A stretch of 64,000 nucleotides of DNA from positions 1 to 64,000 of the forward strand of contig JAYZAS010000018.1 in assembly GCA_036339585.1 (NCBI GenBank), read 5' to 3'. The notes below the pieces were generated by a model. It searched no databases. It saw only the letters and a list, made by a program, of their open reading frames with translations, and was not told the DNA's origin. Origin of the DNA: Pseudomonadota bacterium (GTDB taxonomy: Bacteria > Pseudomonadota > Alphaproteobacteria > UBA8366). Positions within the stretch are counted from its first letter, which is position 1; each line of letters starts with the position of its first letter. A program made the position numbers and the translations under genes. Shown in pieces: positions 35,706 through 44,991 of the stretch.

Positions 35706-36794
35706 CTAGGGACGTATCTGAGAAAAATCTGGTGCTGATCTTTCAATACTTGTAATTTTTTCAATACCCTGCCTCATTTCAGACATCAAGAATTCTGCTC
35801 TCTGCATAGGGCCACCACGACCATCGGCGAATTTCTCTTGCCAACGAGCCATTTTCACTGCCAGACCACAGAGAACTCCTCCTAAAGTGGCATGGTGGCT
35901 CGCAATCATGTCCTTTACACGTCGAAAGGATTCAGGGGTAATATCATTCCACATCACTTCCGATTGTTTCTGAAAATTATCGAAACGATTTTTCAGATTA
36001 TCCGTAATATAGTTCAAGTTAAAATCCATGTATTCGCATGTTTTCACAATATTCCTATCGAATTTTAGCTGTTCATTTGTTTTTAATTTATTAATTTCAC
36101 TTATAAATACTTCTACGTTTGGTATTATCTTTTCTGCGCATTCTTGAAAATAAGCTAAAGAGAGAAAAATATCACCATAGTCTTCGAGAAAGTTTGGAAT
36201 TTCAATAAGATCCATTTGGAGGCCTTCGGCAAGTTCTCGCAAGTTTTTCAGTGCAAGTTCTTGATCAGGATTCTTAAACATGTCGATAAGTTGATTTACA
36301 CTATTTATTTCTTTTTTTTGATTTCCGTAAATATTTTTAATTAGAGGCTTCGTAAATTCAGTCATATAATGAATTAATTCTTTACTTTTACTTTCTGAAA
36401 GCTGTAATTTTTCATTTTCATCAACCTGTATAGAAAGTTTTCTCAAGTTTATTCTTAATGTAAAAATATCGTAACTGTTTATATGAGATAGTTTTTCAAT
36501 AATGGTCTTATCTATATTTCCTTGTTCTTGACTGAGATCAAATACTGTATCTATTTTACTTACCTCTATTTGTCCACTACCAGATGAAGTGCCTTTAAAT
36601 AGTTCTATAACACTATCAAGTTGTACATTTTTTATCATCCGGGCTCGTTTCAATCCAGAGGTTGCAAACGGCACTATTGAAAGGGGTAAGACATGCAATG
36701 AGTCCATGTCGACGTCAGGGTCTGCCCCAACGTCGCTATAAAACTCCCTTAAAGAAGGAGCCTCAATACTCTGCGATGAATTCAAATTACTCAT
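35706..36794 (-). CDS. Uncharacterised largely helical protein
   Basis: A 362-residue soluble protein with no signal peptide or membrane segment. The N-terminus contains HVLPLSIVPFATSGLKRARMI, which looks like a conserved segment of an alphaproteobacterial family, from memory. Long charged helices (KLQLSESKSKELIHYMTEF, KNLRELAEGLQMDLIEIPNF and others) suggest coiled-coil or helical bundle. The gene is A+T-richer than its neighbours and ends with a GRGGPMQRAEFLMSEMRQG segment. No motif indicates an enzyme. It lies between the lipoprotein gene and the acyl-CoA synthetase gene, with 134- and 63-base gaps. Confidence 0.6.
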   Translation of the reverse strand: MSNLNSSQSIEAPSLREFYSDVGADPDVDMDSLHVLPLSIVPFATSGLKRARMIKNVQLDSVIELFKGTSSGSGQIEVSKIDTVFDLSQEQGNIDKTIIEKLSHINSYDIFTLRINLRKLSIQVDENEKLQLSESKSKELIHYMTEFTKPLIKNIYGNQKKEINSVNQLIDMFKNPDQELALKNLRELAEGLQMDLIEIPNFLEDYGDIFLSLAYFQECAEKIIPNVEVFISEINKLKTNEQLKFDRNIVKTCEYMDFNLNYITDNLKNRFDNFQKQSEVMWNDITPESFRRVKDMIASHHATLGGVLCGLAVKMARWQEKFADGRGGPMQRAEFLMSEMRQGIEKITSIERSAPDFSQIRP

Positions 36795-36857
36795 TTTTAT
36801 ATCAAGAGAACTTTGGCCTCGTTTACATTTTGAACGAATGATAAGTGTTGTATCAGT

Positions 36858-39068
36858 TTAATCTCTTTTTCGTCGATTTGCGCAGAATAACTCGTGCTTA
36901 CTTATCGCTGAGAGGGCATTACCCGCATTCGTAAGCTCATCAAACACCGGGTAGCCTTTTGATAAAGCCCATTTGCGCGCAAAACGTTTCTTATCATCCG
37001 TTTCTGCTCTTCCATCAGATCTTAGAACGAGTAAAAAGTGCGTTCTCCCTCGATACCTGCTCTCTACTCTATCCGCTCCATCCATCAAGTTTTTGAGTAA
37101 ATCCTGTCCTGTCATTACCTGTCGCATTAACACAGGGATATTAAGATGCATAATGAATGCATGGATATCCTCGTTAGCATAAACGATTTCCATTATACGT
37201 TCAGCCATTGCTCCATTCTCAACCCGAATGCTGCCACCTGGTGTATCAATTGGGTTATTGAGAGCGCAACCCGGCGGCAGGCCGAGAGAAGCTAATCTGG
37301 TCTGAGTTTTTTTGTGGAACCTGTCAACACTAATGCCTCTCTCAGCGAAGTAATCAACAGCCAAAACGCTGGTGCCGCCTCCATTACCAAAAATTGCCGC
37401 ATTGGTTGTGGGCTTTTTGGGTCTTATTGATATCATTTGAAATGCTAACAAAACATCAAGGTATTCTTCAAGCGTGTCTACCATAATGGCACCAGTTTGG
37501 CGCTCTAGCGCGTTCCAAACTTTTGCGTCTCCCGCAAGAGCACCTGTGTGCGACTCAGCAGCTTGCTGGCCAAGATGCGTGCGTCCACCCTTGAGCAATA
37601 CAACAGGTTTCTCTCCATTATTTCGTTTCAGTAACTCAAAGAATTTCCCTCCCTGGTCCAAACCCTCGATATACATACCGACGACTTTAGTGAACGGATC
37701 GCAAAGATAAAACTCCAGTAGATCCGTTGGCCCTATGTCTACAGCATTCCCAACAGTCATTAAGCCGCTAAAGCGTATGCCCCTTGTCTCTCCCTGCCTA
37801 AGTACATCAATTCCTAGGCCCCCACTCTGGGAAATGCAGCCAACTGTTCCGAGCTCCGAGGAGATGCCGTTTACGAAGGTAAAAGAAGCACGCGGTGAAT
37901 GACCGCCATTACAATTTGGTCCAAGTATATGCGTTTTTGCTCTCTTTGCAGCTGCAACAAGATCATCATTTAATCTGTTACCCTCCGGCGTCCCTTTTTC
38001 GCCAAACCCTGACGCTATTACGTGTGCAAACTTACAGTTACCCGCACCCTTTTCAATCACTCCGATAACTTTTTCCGCAGGAACACCCACCACAGCGTAA
38101 TCGACGGGCTTCGGTGTATCACCAAGCGATTTGTATGCCGGAGTCCCATCAATCAATGTTGCTGAAGGATGAATGGGATATATTTGACCCTGAAAGCCAA
38201 AATCGCGCACCCATTCGATGTAGTTGTTAAGCCGGTTGGGCTTACTCGATGAAGCACCAACAACAGCAATGGTTTGTGGTTCGAATAACGGCTTGAACTT
38301 TGCTGCCACTAATTCGTTTCGCATTAACCCCTCTTCTTTCTGTACCCTCATACTCTCCCTGTGGAGAATCACTCGGGCATCCGCGGCAACAGCTCCAACC
38401 GAAGAAACGACTAACGGATTGATTTCTATCTGAGAGATTTCGTTTGTGTGATTTATCATCAATCCATCCTCTCCTCCGATGGCTAGCATTACAGAGATAA
38501 TGGACTCCCGGTCAGCCTTCTCAGCGCCACGGGCTCCGGCAAGGATGGCCGAGGACTTTAGGGTATCGATCATTTGCGAAGCATCATTAGAATTAATCGG
38601 GCAAATACCAAAAGCAATGTCTTCAAAAATTTCTACAAAAACTCCACCCATCCCAACCATTACGAGTGGTCCAAAATAGGGGTCGTGAATGCCACCAATA
38701 ATTATTTCGTGCCCGGGCGGCGCCATCTCCTCTACTAAATATCCATCAATCTTATCGGTATGCTGAACAAGTATTGTCGAGATTTCTGTGATTCCTTTAG
38801 CCACAGCAGCAGCATCATTCAAATGTATTTTGACAGCACCAACATCTGATTTGTGAAGAATATCCTGCGACATACCTTTCACAGCAAAAGGCGCGCTTAA
38901 CTTTTTACATGCTCGCATACCCTCATCGGCAGTTGAAACAACTACCGAATTTGGCACGGGGACCCCGTATGTCTCAAGACACAGTTTCGCGGCGTGCTCG
39001 CTTAGAGAAAGTCGTTTTTGGAAACGGGCGACCGAGAGAATTTCTGAGGAAACCCGTTGCTCATACAT
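36858..39068 (-). CDS. ADP-forming acyl-CoA synthetase (NDP-forming acetate-CoA-ligase family)
   Basis: A 736-residue protein with the order ATP-grasp first (about 15-235, containing VKGMSQDILHKSDVGAV and GPLVMVGMGGVFVE), then the CoA-binding domain (AVVGASSSKPNRLN, about 265) and the succinyl-CoA-ligase-like domains. The phosphohistidine loop is SHTGALAGD (about 500). It converts a carboxylic acid, CoA and ATP to acyl-CoA, ADP and phosphate, or the reverse. The ATG overlaps the previous stop as TGATG, so it is coupled to the carboxyltransferase gene; an upstream ATG at 39089 would overlap more and is less likely. Confidence 0.87.
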   Translation of the reverse strand: MYEQRVSSEILSVARFQKRLSLSEHAAKLCLETYGVPVPNSVVVSTADEGMRACKKLSAPFAVKGMSQDILHKSDVGAVKIHLNDAAAVAKGITEISTILVQHTDKIDGYLVEEMAPPGHEIIIGGIHDPYFGPLVMVGMGGVFVEIFEDIAFGICPINSNDASQMIDTLKSSAILAGARGAEKADRESIISVMLAIGGEDGLMINHTNEISQIEINPLVVSSVGAVAADARVILHRESMRVQKEEGLMRNELVAAKFKPLFEPQTIAVVGASSSKPNRLNNYIEWVRDFGFQGQIYPIHPSATLIDGTPAYKSLGDTPKPVDYAVVGVPAEKVIGVIEKGAGNCKFAHVIASGFGEKGTPEGNRLNDDLVAAAKRAKTHILGPNCNGGHSPRASFTFVNGISSELGTVGCISQSGGLGIDVLRQGETRGIRFSGLMTVGNAVDIGPTDLLEFYLCDPFTKVVGMYIEGLDQGGKFFELLKRNNGEKPVVLLKGGRTHLGQQAAESHTGALAGDAKVWNALERQTGAIMVDTLEEYLDVLLAFQMISIRPKKPTTNAAIFGNGGGTSVLAVDYFAERGISVDRFHKKTQTRLASLGLPPGCALNNPIDTPGGSIRVENGAMAERIMEIVYANEDIHAFIMHLNIPVLMRQVMTGQDLLKNLMDGADRVESRYRGRTHFLLVLRSDGRAETDDKKRFARKWALSKGYPVFDELTNAGNALSAISKHELFCANRRKRD

Positions 39069-40609
39069 CAAACAATACTCGTCGGCCAAGTTGCCATAAG
39101 ATGCTCTCCGACCCCGTTGGTCATTCGAAGTTGCTGCACCTCAAGCATATTGATTAAAAATCTACGAGTTTCCCGAGGATCAATAATATCCTGCGCTTCG
39201 AACATAGCAGCGACTTCCCATGGAGCAGCATCCTCCGATAGCTTTGCTACGCAACGCTCAAATTCCTCTGGATCATCTTCTTTGCGAATCCCAAAAACAA
39301 CGTTTACGCCCGTTTCAGGGTCCATAAAGCCTACATCAGCCGTAGGCCACATCGCGAAAACATCGGAGTTTTTGTTGCCTCCCATATTAATATATGCTTG
39401 CCCGTAACTTTTCCGGAGTACGACAGTGAGCTTTGGGACGGTTGTTAACGAAATTGCATTCATCCAATTAATGATTTTTCCAGGCGCTGCTTTTCTCTCA
39501 CCTTCGACACCAATTAAGAAACCTGGGACATCAACCAACATCACAATAGGAATATTAAAGCTGTCACAATGAACCAGAAAACCTGTAGCCTTTGCACAAC
39601 CATCTGGATCTGCAGCTCCACCTTTATACATGGGATTATTGCCTAAAAACCCTACGGTCTGCCCATTCAAACGGCCAAGCGCAGTAATAACTGATTTGCC
39701 CCAAGAGGGCTTTGTTTCAAATAGGCTATTTTTGTCTGCTAAAACCTCTATAACGTGCCGCATGTTGTAAACTTTTTTACGGTCGCTCGGAACAATCTCC
39801 ATGATTCCCTCTACTGGATCATCCGATCCTTTAGGCACTGGAGCAATGGGCGGTGCTTCCTTACTGTGGCTCGGCATAAAGGACAAATATCGTTTAAGCG
39901 CATCAAGGCATTCTTCATCAGAATTAAAAGCTTCATCTACAAGGCCACTTACCCGCGTATGCATGCGCCAACCACCGAGGTCTTCATCAGTAACCGGCTG
40001 GTTGATTGCGAGCGATGTTACCCGACTTGATGCAACAGCCATTGTTGCCCCTTTACGCATGACAACATAATCTGCCATGCAAGCATACCAAGTAGAAGAG
40101 CCATAACAACTCCCTAGTTGCGCCACCGCCCATGGACTCTTGCGCAAACGTCTATATTCTGCAGGGTCTTGCGCTATTATCAGTCTGCCTGGCGCACCCA
40201 TACGATCCGGCATGCGCGAACCGGATGATGAGCCAACAAATAGGAGCGGAAAGCCACGTTTTGTTCCCTGATCTTTTATGTATTTCATTTTTTTTAAATT
40301 ATTGAGAGCACTGGATGCTCCCATGGTAGCAAAATCGTTTGAGACAATGCCGACCATACGCCCGTCTATCTTCCCAAAACCTCCCACCTTGCCATCGGCT
40401 GGCGTCCGATGGCGATGCTCCTCGCGAGCACCTAGTGCAAGTTGGCCAATCTCAACAAACGTGTCTTTATCTAAGATGTAGTCTAGACGCTCCCGGGCAT
40501 TCAATAAGCCCTCATCCTTCATCTTCTTCAGAGCTTCTGGCTTACCCATTGCTAGAGCAAATTCCCTACGTTTTTGGAGCTCCTTAAGTGGCTCATCGTA
40601 ACTGGACAT
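39068..40609 (-). CDS. Acyl-CoA carboxylase carboxyltransferase subunit
   Basis: A 513-residue protein with the two crotonase-like halves of the propionyl/methylmalonyl carboxyltransferases. The N half has GASSALNNLKKMKYIKD and SSSGSRMPDRMG; the C half has FLGNNPMYKGGAADPDG and RKSYGQAYINMGG, with the oxyanion glycines. It transfers carboxyl between carboxybiotin and an acyl-CoA. The ATG at 40609 is preferred because GGGAGA lies seven bases upstream; an in-frame extension to 40720 has no homology. No biotin carboxylase or biotin-carrier gene is in the window, so its partner is elsewhere or it acts as a decarboxylase-type subunit. Confidence 0.87.
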   Translation of the reverse strand: MSSYDEPLKELQKRREFALAMGKPEALKKMKDEGLLNARERLDYILDKDTFVEIGQLALGAREEHRHRTPADGKVGGFGKIDGRMVGIVSNDFATMGASSALNNLKKMKYIKDQGTKRGFPLLFVGSSSGSRMPDRMGAPGRLIIAQDPAEYRRLRKSPWAVAQLGSCYGSSTWYACMADYVVMRKGATMAVASSRVTSLAINQPVTDEDLGGWRMHTRVSGLVDEAFNSDEECLDALKRYLSFMPSHSKEAPPIAPVPKGSDDPVEGIMEIVPSDRKKVYNMRHVIEVLADKNSLFETKPSWGKSVITALGRLNGQTVGFLGNNPMYKGGAADPDGCAKATGFLVHCDSFNIPIVMLVDVPGFLIGVEGERKAAPGKIINWMNAISLTTVPKLTVVLRKSYGQAYINMGGNKNSDVFAMWPTADVGFMDPETGVNVVFGIRKEDDPEEFERCVAKLSEDAAPWEVAAMFEAQDIIDPRETRRFLINMLEVQQLRMTNGVGEHLMATWPTSIV

Positions 40610-40749
40610 TACAATTCTCCCTATTTCCCTATACAACCAAACGCCTACTCGATTGGTTTTTAATAACTTCTTTTGCTGGAATCTTTTCGCTCTCAGCAAT
40701 AGCGTGACAAGTCCTAACAAGGTTGATCGCAGCGGTAAGTGTGATACAC

Positions 40750-40791
40750 ACTGATCAGTCTTTTGGGATACTGAATTCTACAACAGTAGAA
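40750..40791. promoter_or_regulatory. Two palindromes upstream of the carboxyltransferase operon
   Basis: ACTGATCAGT (40750-40759) is a perfect 10-base palindrome, and TTCTAC-AACA-GTAGAA (40776-40791) an inverted repeat with six-base arms. Both lie in the 277-base gap 140-180 bases before the carboxyltransferase start. They may be operator sites for its promoter. No additional gene is seen in this gap. Confidence 0.35.
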
Positions 40792-40886
40792 CATGTTTTT
40801 AACGTTCAATAAACTGCAGCACCGTCAGTTGTTGTGTAAGTTCTTTTTAAACTTGCCACCTCATTTGTGAATGTATGCACTGAGGG

Positions 40887-42059
40887 CTATGGTAACGCGT
40901 ATTTTTCGACAACTTCCATATTGATCTCAATGCCGAGCCCAATTACATCATCCATAATGATATGGCTGTCCTTAAATTCCTTTATGGGCAAAGTGCAGAG
41001 CTGATCACGCAAAGGATTTTCTTGAGTCTTATTCCAATTACTTTGCATGTACTCGTATATGAGGAAGTTGGTTGCATACATAGCAAGATGCATAGACACA
41101 GTCATGATGATATTAGAGGACGATCCTGTATGTGGAGCATATTGAACACGAAATGCATTAGCCATATCAGCTATCTTCCTGGTTTCCGTGATACCGGCCG
41201 TGCGAGCAGCATCCGGCTGAATGATGTCAAGCGCATTCCGACGCAAAAACCGTGCGAAGCTGTTCTTATTGAAATCAGCCTCGCCAGAAGCAATCCGAAT
41301 ATCTAAATGGTCACGAAGATAAGCGTATCCATCGATATCATCGGGATAAAGTGGTTCTTCATACCAGTATAAACCAAGTTCATGGAGAGCGCGCCCAACC
41401 TCAAGTGCTGTTTTCATATCGTGGCCATAATTACAATTAACATCCGCCATTAGCATTATGTCATCACCTGCATGCTTGCGAATTTCCTCCACGGTCTTAA
41501 TTTCTGCCCTCCAGTTCATGGGATCTTTACCAATCTTGATTTTCATGCTGTCAAAGCCATTCTCCTTATGCACATCAATTTCATCACGGAGAATTTCTAT
41601 AGCACGCAATCGAAGTGACGACGCATAACACCAAAGTTTAGGGTTGGTTGCTCCCCCCAGTAAACGCCATACGGGCACTTTCGCGTGTTTACCCCAAACA
41701 TCCCAAAGAGCACAGTCTATGCCGGCCATCGCTTCTTGGTAGAAGCCCATCACATGACCTCGATTTAACATGGTGCACCACATTATATCCCAGATAAGCT
41801 CGACATCACGCGGATCACGTCCAATCAGAAGCGGCTTTAGGGTAAGGCAGATGTCCCGAAGTGCTGTACCCGATAAACGTGTCATGCACTCACCTACCCC
41901 AGTAATTCCCTCATCAGTATCTACGAATACAAGAGTGGATCTATACGCCGCAAACACCACGCCTTCTACCTCTTCGGCGCGAGGGAAACCTATGGGCGCG
42001 CTAATTTTTTCTGTCATTGGAACTTCGAGCGCATATGCCCGCACGTCTGTTATTTTCAT
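40887..42059 (-). CDS. Mandelate-racemase/muconate-lactonizing-type enolase-superfamily dehydratase
   Basis: A 390-residue member of the mandelate racemase subgroup. Catalytic features are MKIKIGK (Lys173, Lys175), metal ligands Asp206 (MADVN), Glu234/235 (YEEPL) and Glu260 (ASGEAD), and the Asp283/His310 dyad (IQPDAARTAG and APHTGSS). Such enzymes abstract an alpha proton, often to dehydrate sugar acids or racemise. The substrate is unknown. The ATG at 42059 follows GGGGA; an in-frame extension to 42128 is less likely. It is divergent from the hydratase gene and separated by a 135-base region containing TAACG-AATAG-CGTTA (42133-42147). Confidence 0.88.
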   Translation of the reverse strand: MKITDVRAYALEVPMTEKISAPIGFPRAEEVEGVVFAAYRSTLVFVDTDEGITGVGECMTRLSGTALRDICLTLKPLLIGRDPRDVELIWDIMWCTMLNRGHVMGFYQEAMAGIDCALWDVWGKHAKVPVWRLLGGATNPKLWCYASSLRLRAIEILRDEIDVHKENGFDSMKIKIGKDPMNWRAEIKTVEEIRKHAGDDIMLMADVNCNYGHDMKTALEVGRALHELGLYWYEEPLYPDDIDGYAYLRDHLDIRIASGEADFNKNSFARFLRRNALDIIQPDAARTAGITETRKIADMANAFRVQYAPHTGSSSNIIMTVSMHLAMYATNFLIYEYMQSNWNKTQENPLRDQLCTLPIKEFKDSHIIMDDVIGLGIEINMEVVEKYALP

Positions 42060-42194
42060 TTCATTCCCCGTTTGATATTTTATAACATGATAATAGAGAT
42101 TACGCCGATTGCAACTTGCTCGACTCAAATTGTAACGAATAGCGTTATCGAACCACCTTAAGTTTTAGGGGGTGGCGTAATCGAGGGGATGAAC

Positions 42195-43070
42195 ATGACC
42201 GATAGGGAATTAAATATAGAACATTTAAAGACGTGGGTAGGGAAGACCGAAATACAGGAGGAACGCTCTTGTGAACAGCCAATTCACCAATACTATGGAC
42301 TGTTAAATAAAGAGTATCGCCCGAGAGAGGGCGAGCCGATGGGCCCAATGTGCCACTATCTCTTTTTCAAACCAAAGGTAAGTCACGATGAAATTGATCC
42401 AGACGGACACCCCGCCCGAGGCGCTTTCATGCCACCAGTTCCCTTACCAAGGCGAATGTTTGCAGGATCTTTCATCAAGTACGAGAAGCCGCTAATTATT
42501 AGTGAGAGGCATAAAAAAGTTGCTGTTATCGAGGACATTACGCTAAAGGAGGGACGCTCTGGAGTTCTTGTTTTTTGTAAAGTGCGTCAGAATTTCTTTG
42601 GAAAAGATGGTGACCTGGCATTGAGTGAATTGCAAAACATTGTCTATCGTGAGGACCCACCAAAAGCTAGCTCTGTAAAAGGGGACCGTGCGATCGAGAA
42701 ATCTTCTAAAACGTTGGACTGCGCCTTTAAGAAAACGATTACTCCAGACCCTTTAATGCTCTTTCGTTATTCATCCAGCACCTTAAATACTCATCGAATA
42801 CATTACGACCGAAAATATGCATCTGAAGTGGAGGGATATCCGGGATTGGTCGTTCACGGTCCATTAGCCGCAAGCTTTCTAGCCGAATTAGCTTTGGAGA
42901 AAAACCCGGGCCAATTGTTAAGGACCTTCCAGTTTGAGGCTCGAGCTCCACTCTTTGACACTTCACCGTTTCAAATAGCTGGAAAACCGACCACTAATGG
43001 AATTGATCTTTGGTCTATAACGCCCGACAACAAGATAAGCACAAAAGCTAATGCCACTTTCGTTAATTAA
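42195..43070 (+). CDS. FAS1-like / mesaconyl-C4-CoA-hydratase-like (HTD2-type) dehydratase
   Basis: A 291-residue double hot-dog protein. The N-terminal half carries the segment PRRMFAGSFIKYEKPL typical of FAS1-like or HTD2-like dehydratase domains. The C-terminal half carries FRYSSSTLNTHRIHYDRKYA and EGYPGLVVHGPL, with the hydratase-2 aspartate-histidine pair in RIHYD. Relatives hydrate mesaconyl-C4-CoA or dehydrate 3-hydroxyacyl thioesters. The ATG at 42195 has GAGGGG six bases upstream; the ATG at 42189 has none. It begins the rightward series with the cupin gene 20 bases downstream. Confidence 0.82.
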   Translation: MTDRELNIEHLKTWVGKTEIQEERSCEQPIHQYYGLLNKEYRPREGEPMGPMCHYLFFKPKVSHDEIDPDGHPARGAFMPPVPLPRRMFAGSFIKYEKPLIISERHKKVAVIEDITLKEGRSGVLVFCKVRQNFFGKDGDLALSELQNIVYREDPPKASSVKGDRAIEKSSKTLDCAFKKTITPDPLMLFRYSSSTLNTHRIHYDRKYASEVEGYPGLVVHGPLAASFLAELALEKNPGQLLRTFQFEARAPLFDTSPFQIAGKPTTNGIDLWSITPDNKISTKANATFVN

Positions 43071-43089
43071 CATGAAAGGCGACTCCTAG

Positions 43090-43614
43090 ATGACTGCACT
43101 CAAATTTGCCGACGCAGATATAAAAGCTATTAACGTTCCTTTACCCCCAGAAGCAAAAAAAGAGTTAGTTATTCATACTAACGAAGACGATGAAAGATTG
43201 TGGGTTCCCCGAGGTGACGGCGTTTGGTTTCGCCCACTTATGTACAACGTAACACAGGGATCATGGGTGAATCTTACGCGCGCTTCTAAAGAAGGGATTA
43301 TTGGGCGACACCGCCACCCCGCACCTGTAACCGGCTTCACGCTCAAGGGAAGTTGGGGCTACCTGGAGCATGATTGGGAAGCCCGTGAAGGTACTTTTAT
43401 TTATGAGCCTGCTGGAGAGACACACACTCTCATTGTTACACCTACCGAGGGTCACATGCTGACATTATTTCATAATTTCGGGCCTTTAATTATGGTGGAT
43501 GAGAATGGAAACCAAACAGGATATGAAGACGTATTTACCCGAATTGAAAAGGTGAAGTCACATTATAAAAAAGCTGGAGTAGGCATGGATATTCTTGACC
43601 GTATAATTATGTAG
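43090..43614 (+). CDS. Cupin-domain protein, 2,4'-dihydroxyacetophenone-dioxygenase-like
   Basis: A 174-residue single-cupin protein. Metal ligands seem to be His74 and His76 (GRHRHPAPV), the following glutamate of the motif region, and His112 (GETHTL), consistent with a non-haem iron or similar metal centre. The closest family by memory is the 2,4'-dihydroxyacetophenone dioxygenase / acetylacetone-cleaving group, which breaks C-C bonds next to carbonyls. It lies 19 bases behind the hydratase gene, and may cleave or isomerise an intermediate of the cluster's pathway. Substrate is unknown. Confidence 0.75.
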   Translation: MTALKFADADIKAINVPLPPEAKKELVIHTNEDDERLWVPRGDGVWFRPLMYNVTQGSWVNLTRASKEGIIGRHRHPAPVTGFTLKGSWGYLEHDWEAREGTFIYEPAGETHTLIVTPTEGHMLTLFHNFGPLIMVDENGNQTGYEDVFTRIEKVKSHYKKAGVGMDILDRIIM

Positions 43615-43882
43615 GTTCTTGGTTCCAAATCTTATTGCGATGAGTTTAGTATTCTGCGTAGTTTTTTCTACGTGATGTGGGTTTGGAAACGACAAATTCT
43701 ACGAATTTCGGATGGTTTTCATAAGTAACACGTAGCTATCTCGCGCTAATGTTGTACTTATGTCACTATCGCTTCGGTCAAAGCTATTGGGCTAGCCATT
43801 ATTTAGTTACTGTTGTGATTAAGCTGCAACGCAAATATAGGCATAGCCTTTAGGACAAAACCAATTTTGAAAGGAGAAAAAT

Positions 43883-44980
43883 TTGACCTTTCGTGTAGAT
43901 GAAAATGATGTCATGTGGATCCCAAAAGAGGTGGTCCGCGAACAAATCGCGAATATTCTCTCAGCTTGGGGCATGCGTTCCGAACATGTTAAAACCACAT
44001 CAACCGTCATGGTTGATGCAGACAGTTGCGGCATTGATACCCACGGTATTTCTATGATCCCGCCCTATGAAGACCGGAGGAAGCGGAACGTAATAACGGT
44101 AGATGCCGACATAAGTGTTGTGAAGGAAACGGCGACCACTGCGTTAATTGATGCGGGCGGTGGTCTTGGGTATGTCCCCTCCATTCTCGCCACTGAGATG
44201 TGTATTAACAAAGCGAAAGAACACGGTATGGCGGCGGTGACTGTTAAAGAGTCGGCTCATTTCGGGGCAACGGGCTATTACACCAGAATGATGGCAGACG
44301 CCGGTCTAATTGGAATAGCTACAACAAATGGCTCGGGTCCGCGCACTGCGCCAACCCATGGCAAAGACGGCAAGCTCTCAACCAACCCCATAGCCTTCGC
44401 AGCGCCAACTAAAAAAAATAATCCTTTCAGTTTGGATATGGCCACGACCACTGTTGCTGCCGGGAAGATTCGAAACAAATGGAATGAAGGGCAAAAGTTG
44501 CCCCTCGGCTGGGCTAGTGATGCCGACGGCAACCCATCTGATGATCCAGAAGTTTATATTAGTCGTGGCGGCACACAAACGCCTCTCGGCGGTACACCTG
44601 AAGGGGGTAGTCACAAGGGATATGGCCTTGCCGCTATGGTTGAAATACTCTCTGCTTCTTTCTGCGGAGCCAGTCTGGATTCTTCACCCAATCACGGTAA
44701 CAATAAGCCGGGCTCTATGGAAATCGGTCACTTTTTCTTAGCCATTGATCCAACACAATTCTTAGAAGAAGGTGAGTTAGAAACTAGTGTGGATGAACTC
44801 ATCGATTACCTCCATGCTACAAAGCCCATGAACCCTGACCAACCAGTTATGGTCGCCGGTGAACCAGAAAACGTGATTCGCATGGAGCGAGAGAACACAG
44901 GAATACCGATACCTCCAGGTCTACGTGGTCAGATCAAAGAAATAGCACGGCAGTCGAATGCCGCTTTTGTATTCGAATAG
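43883..44980 (+). CDS. Ldh-family (malate/L-lactate-dehydrogenase-type) oxidoreductase, copy 1
   Basis: A 365-residue member of the LDH2/MDG2 family. The catalytic histidine segment is GIDTHGISM (His54), and [13 protein letters not shown] (124-136) and [12 protein letters not shown] are family signatures. The start is a TTG preceded at six bases by AAGGAG, a strong site, so the TTG looks real. The family reduces 2-oxoacids or cyclic imines with NAD(P)H, or works in reverse on sulfolactate, ureidoglycolate and others. The first of three tandem paralogs. A 268-base gap with short imperfect hairpins separates it from the cupin gene. Confidence 0.88.
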   Translation: MTFRVDENDVMWIPKEVVREQIANILSAWGMRSEHVKTTSTVMVDADSCGIDTHGISMIPPYEDRRKRNVITVDADISVVKETATTALIDAGGGLGYVPSILATEMCINKAKEHGMAAVTVKESAHFGATGYYTRMMADAGLIGIATTNGSGPRTAPTHGKDGKLSTNPIAFAAPTKKNNPFSLDMATTTVAAGKIRNKWNEGQKLPLGWASDADGNPSDDPEVYISRGGTQTPLGGTPEGGSHKGYGLAAMVEILSASFCGASLDSSPNHGNNKPGSMEIGHFFLAIDPTQFLEEGELETSVDELIDYLHATKPMNPDQPVMVAGEPENVIRMERENTGIPIPPGLRGQIKEIARQSNAAFVFE

Positions 44981-44991
44981 GGGAAAATGAA

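Noticed and set aside
43657-43672. Hairpin CGTAG-TTTTTT-CTACG behind the cupin gene as a terminator
   Set aside because: The T-run is in the loop, not after the stem, so it does not fit an intrinsic terminator.
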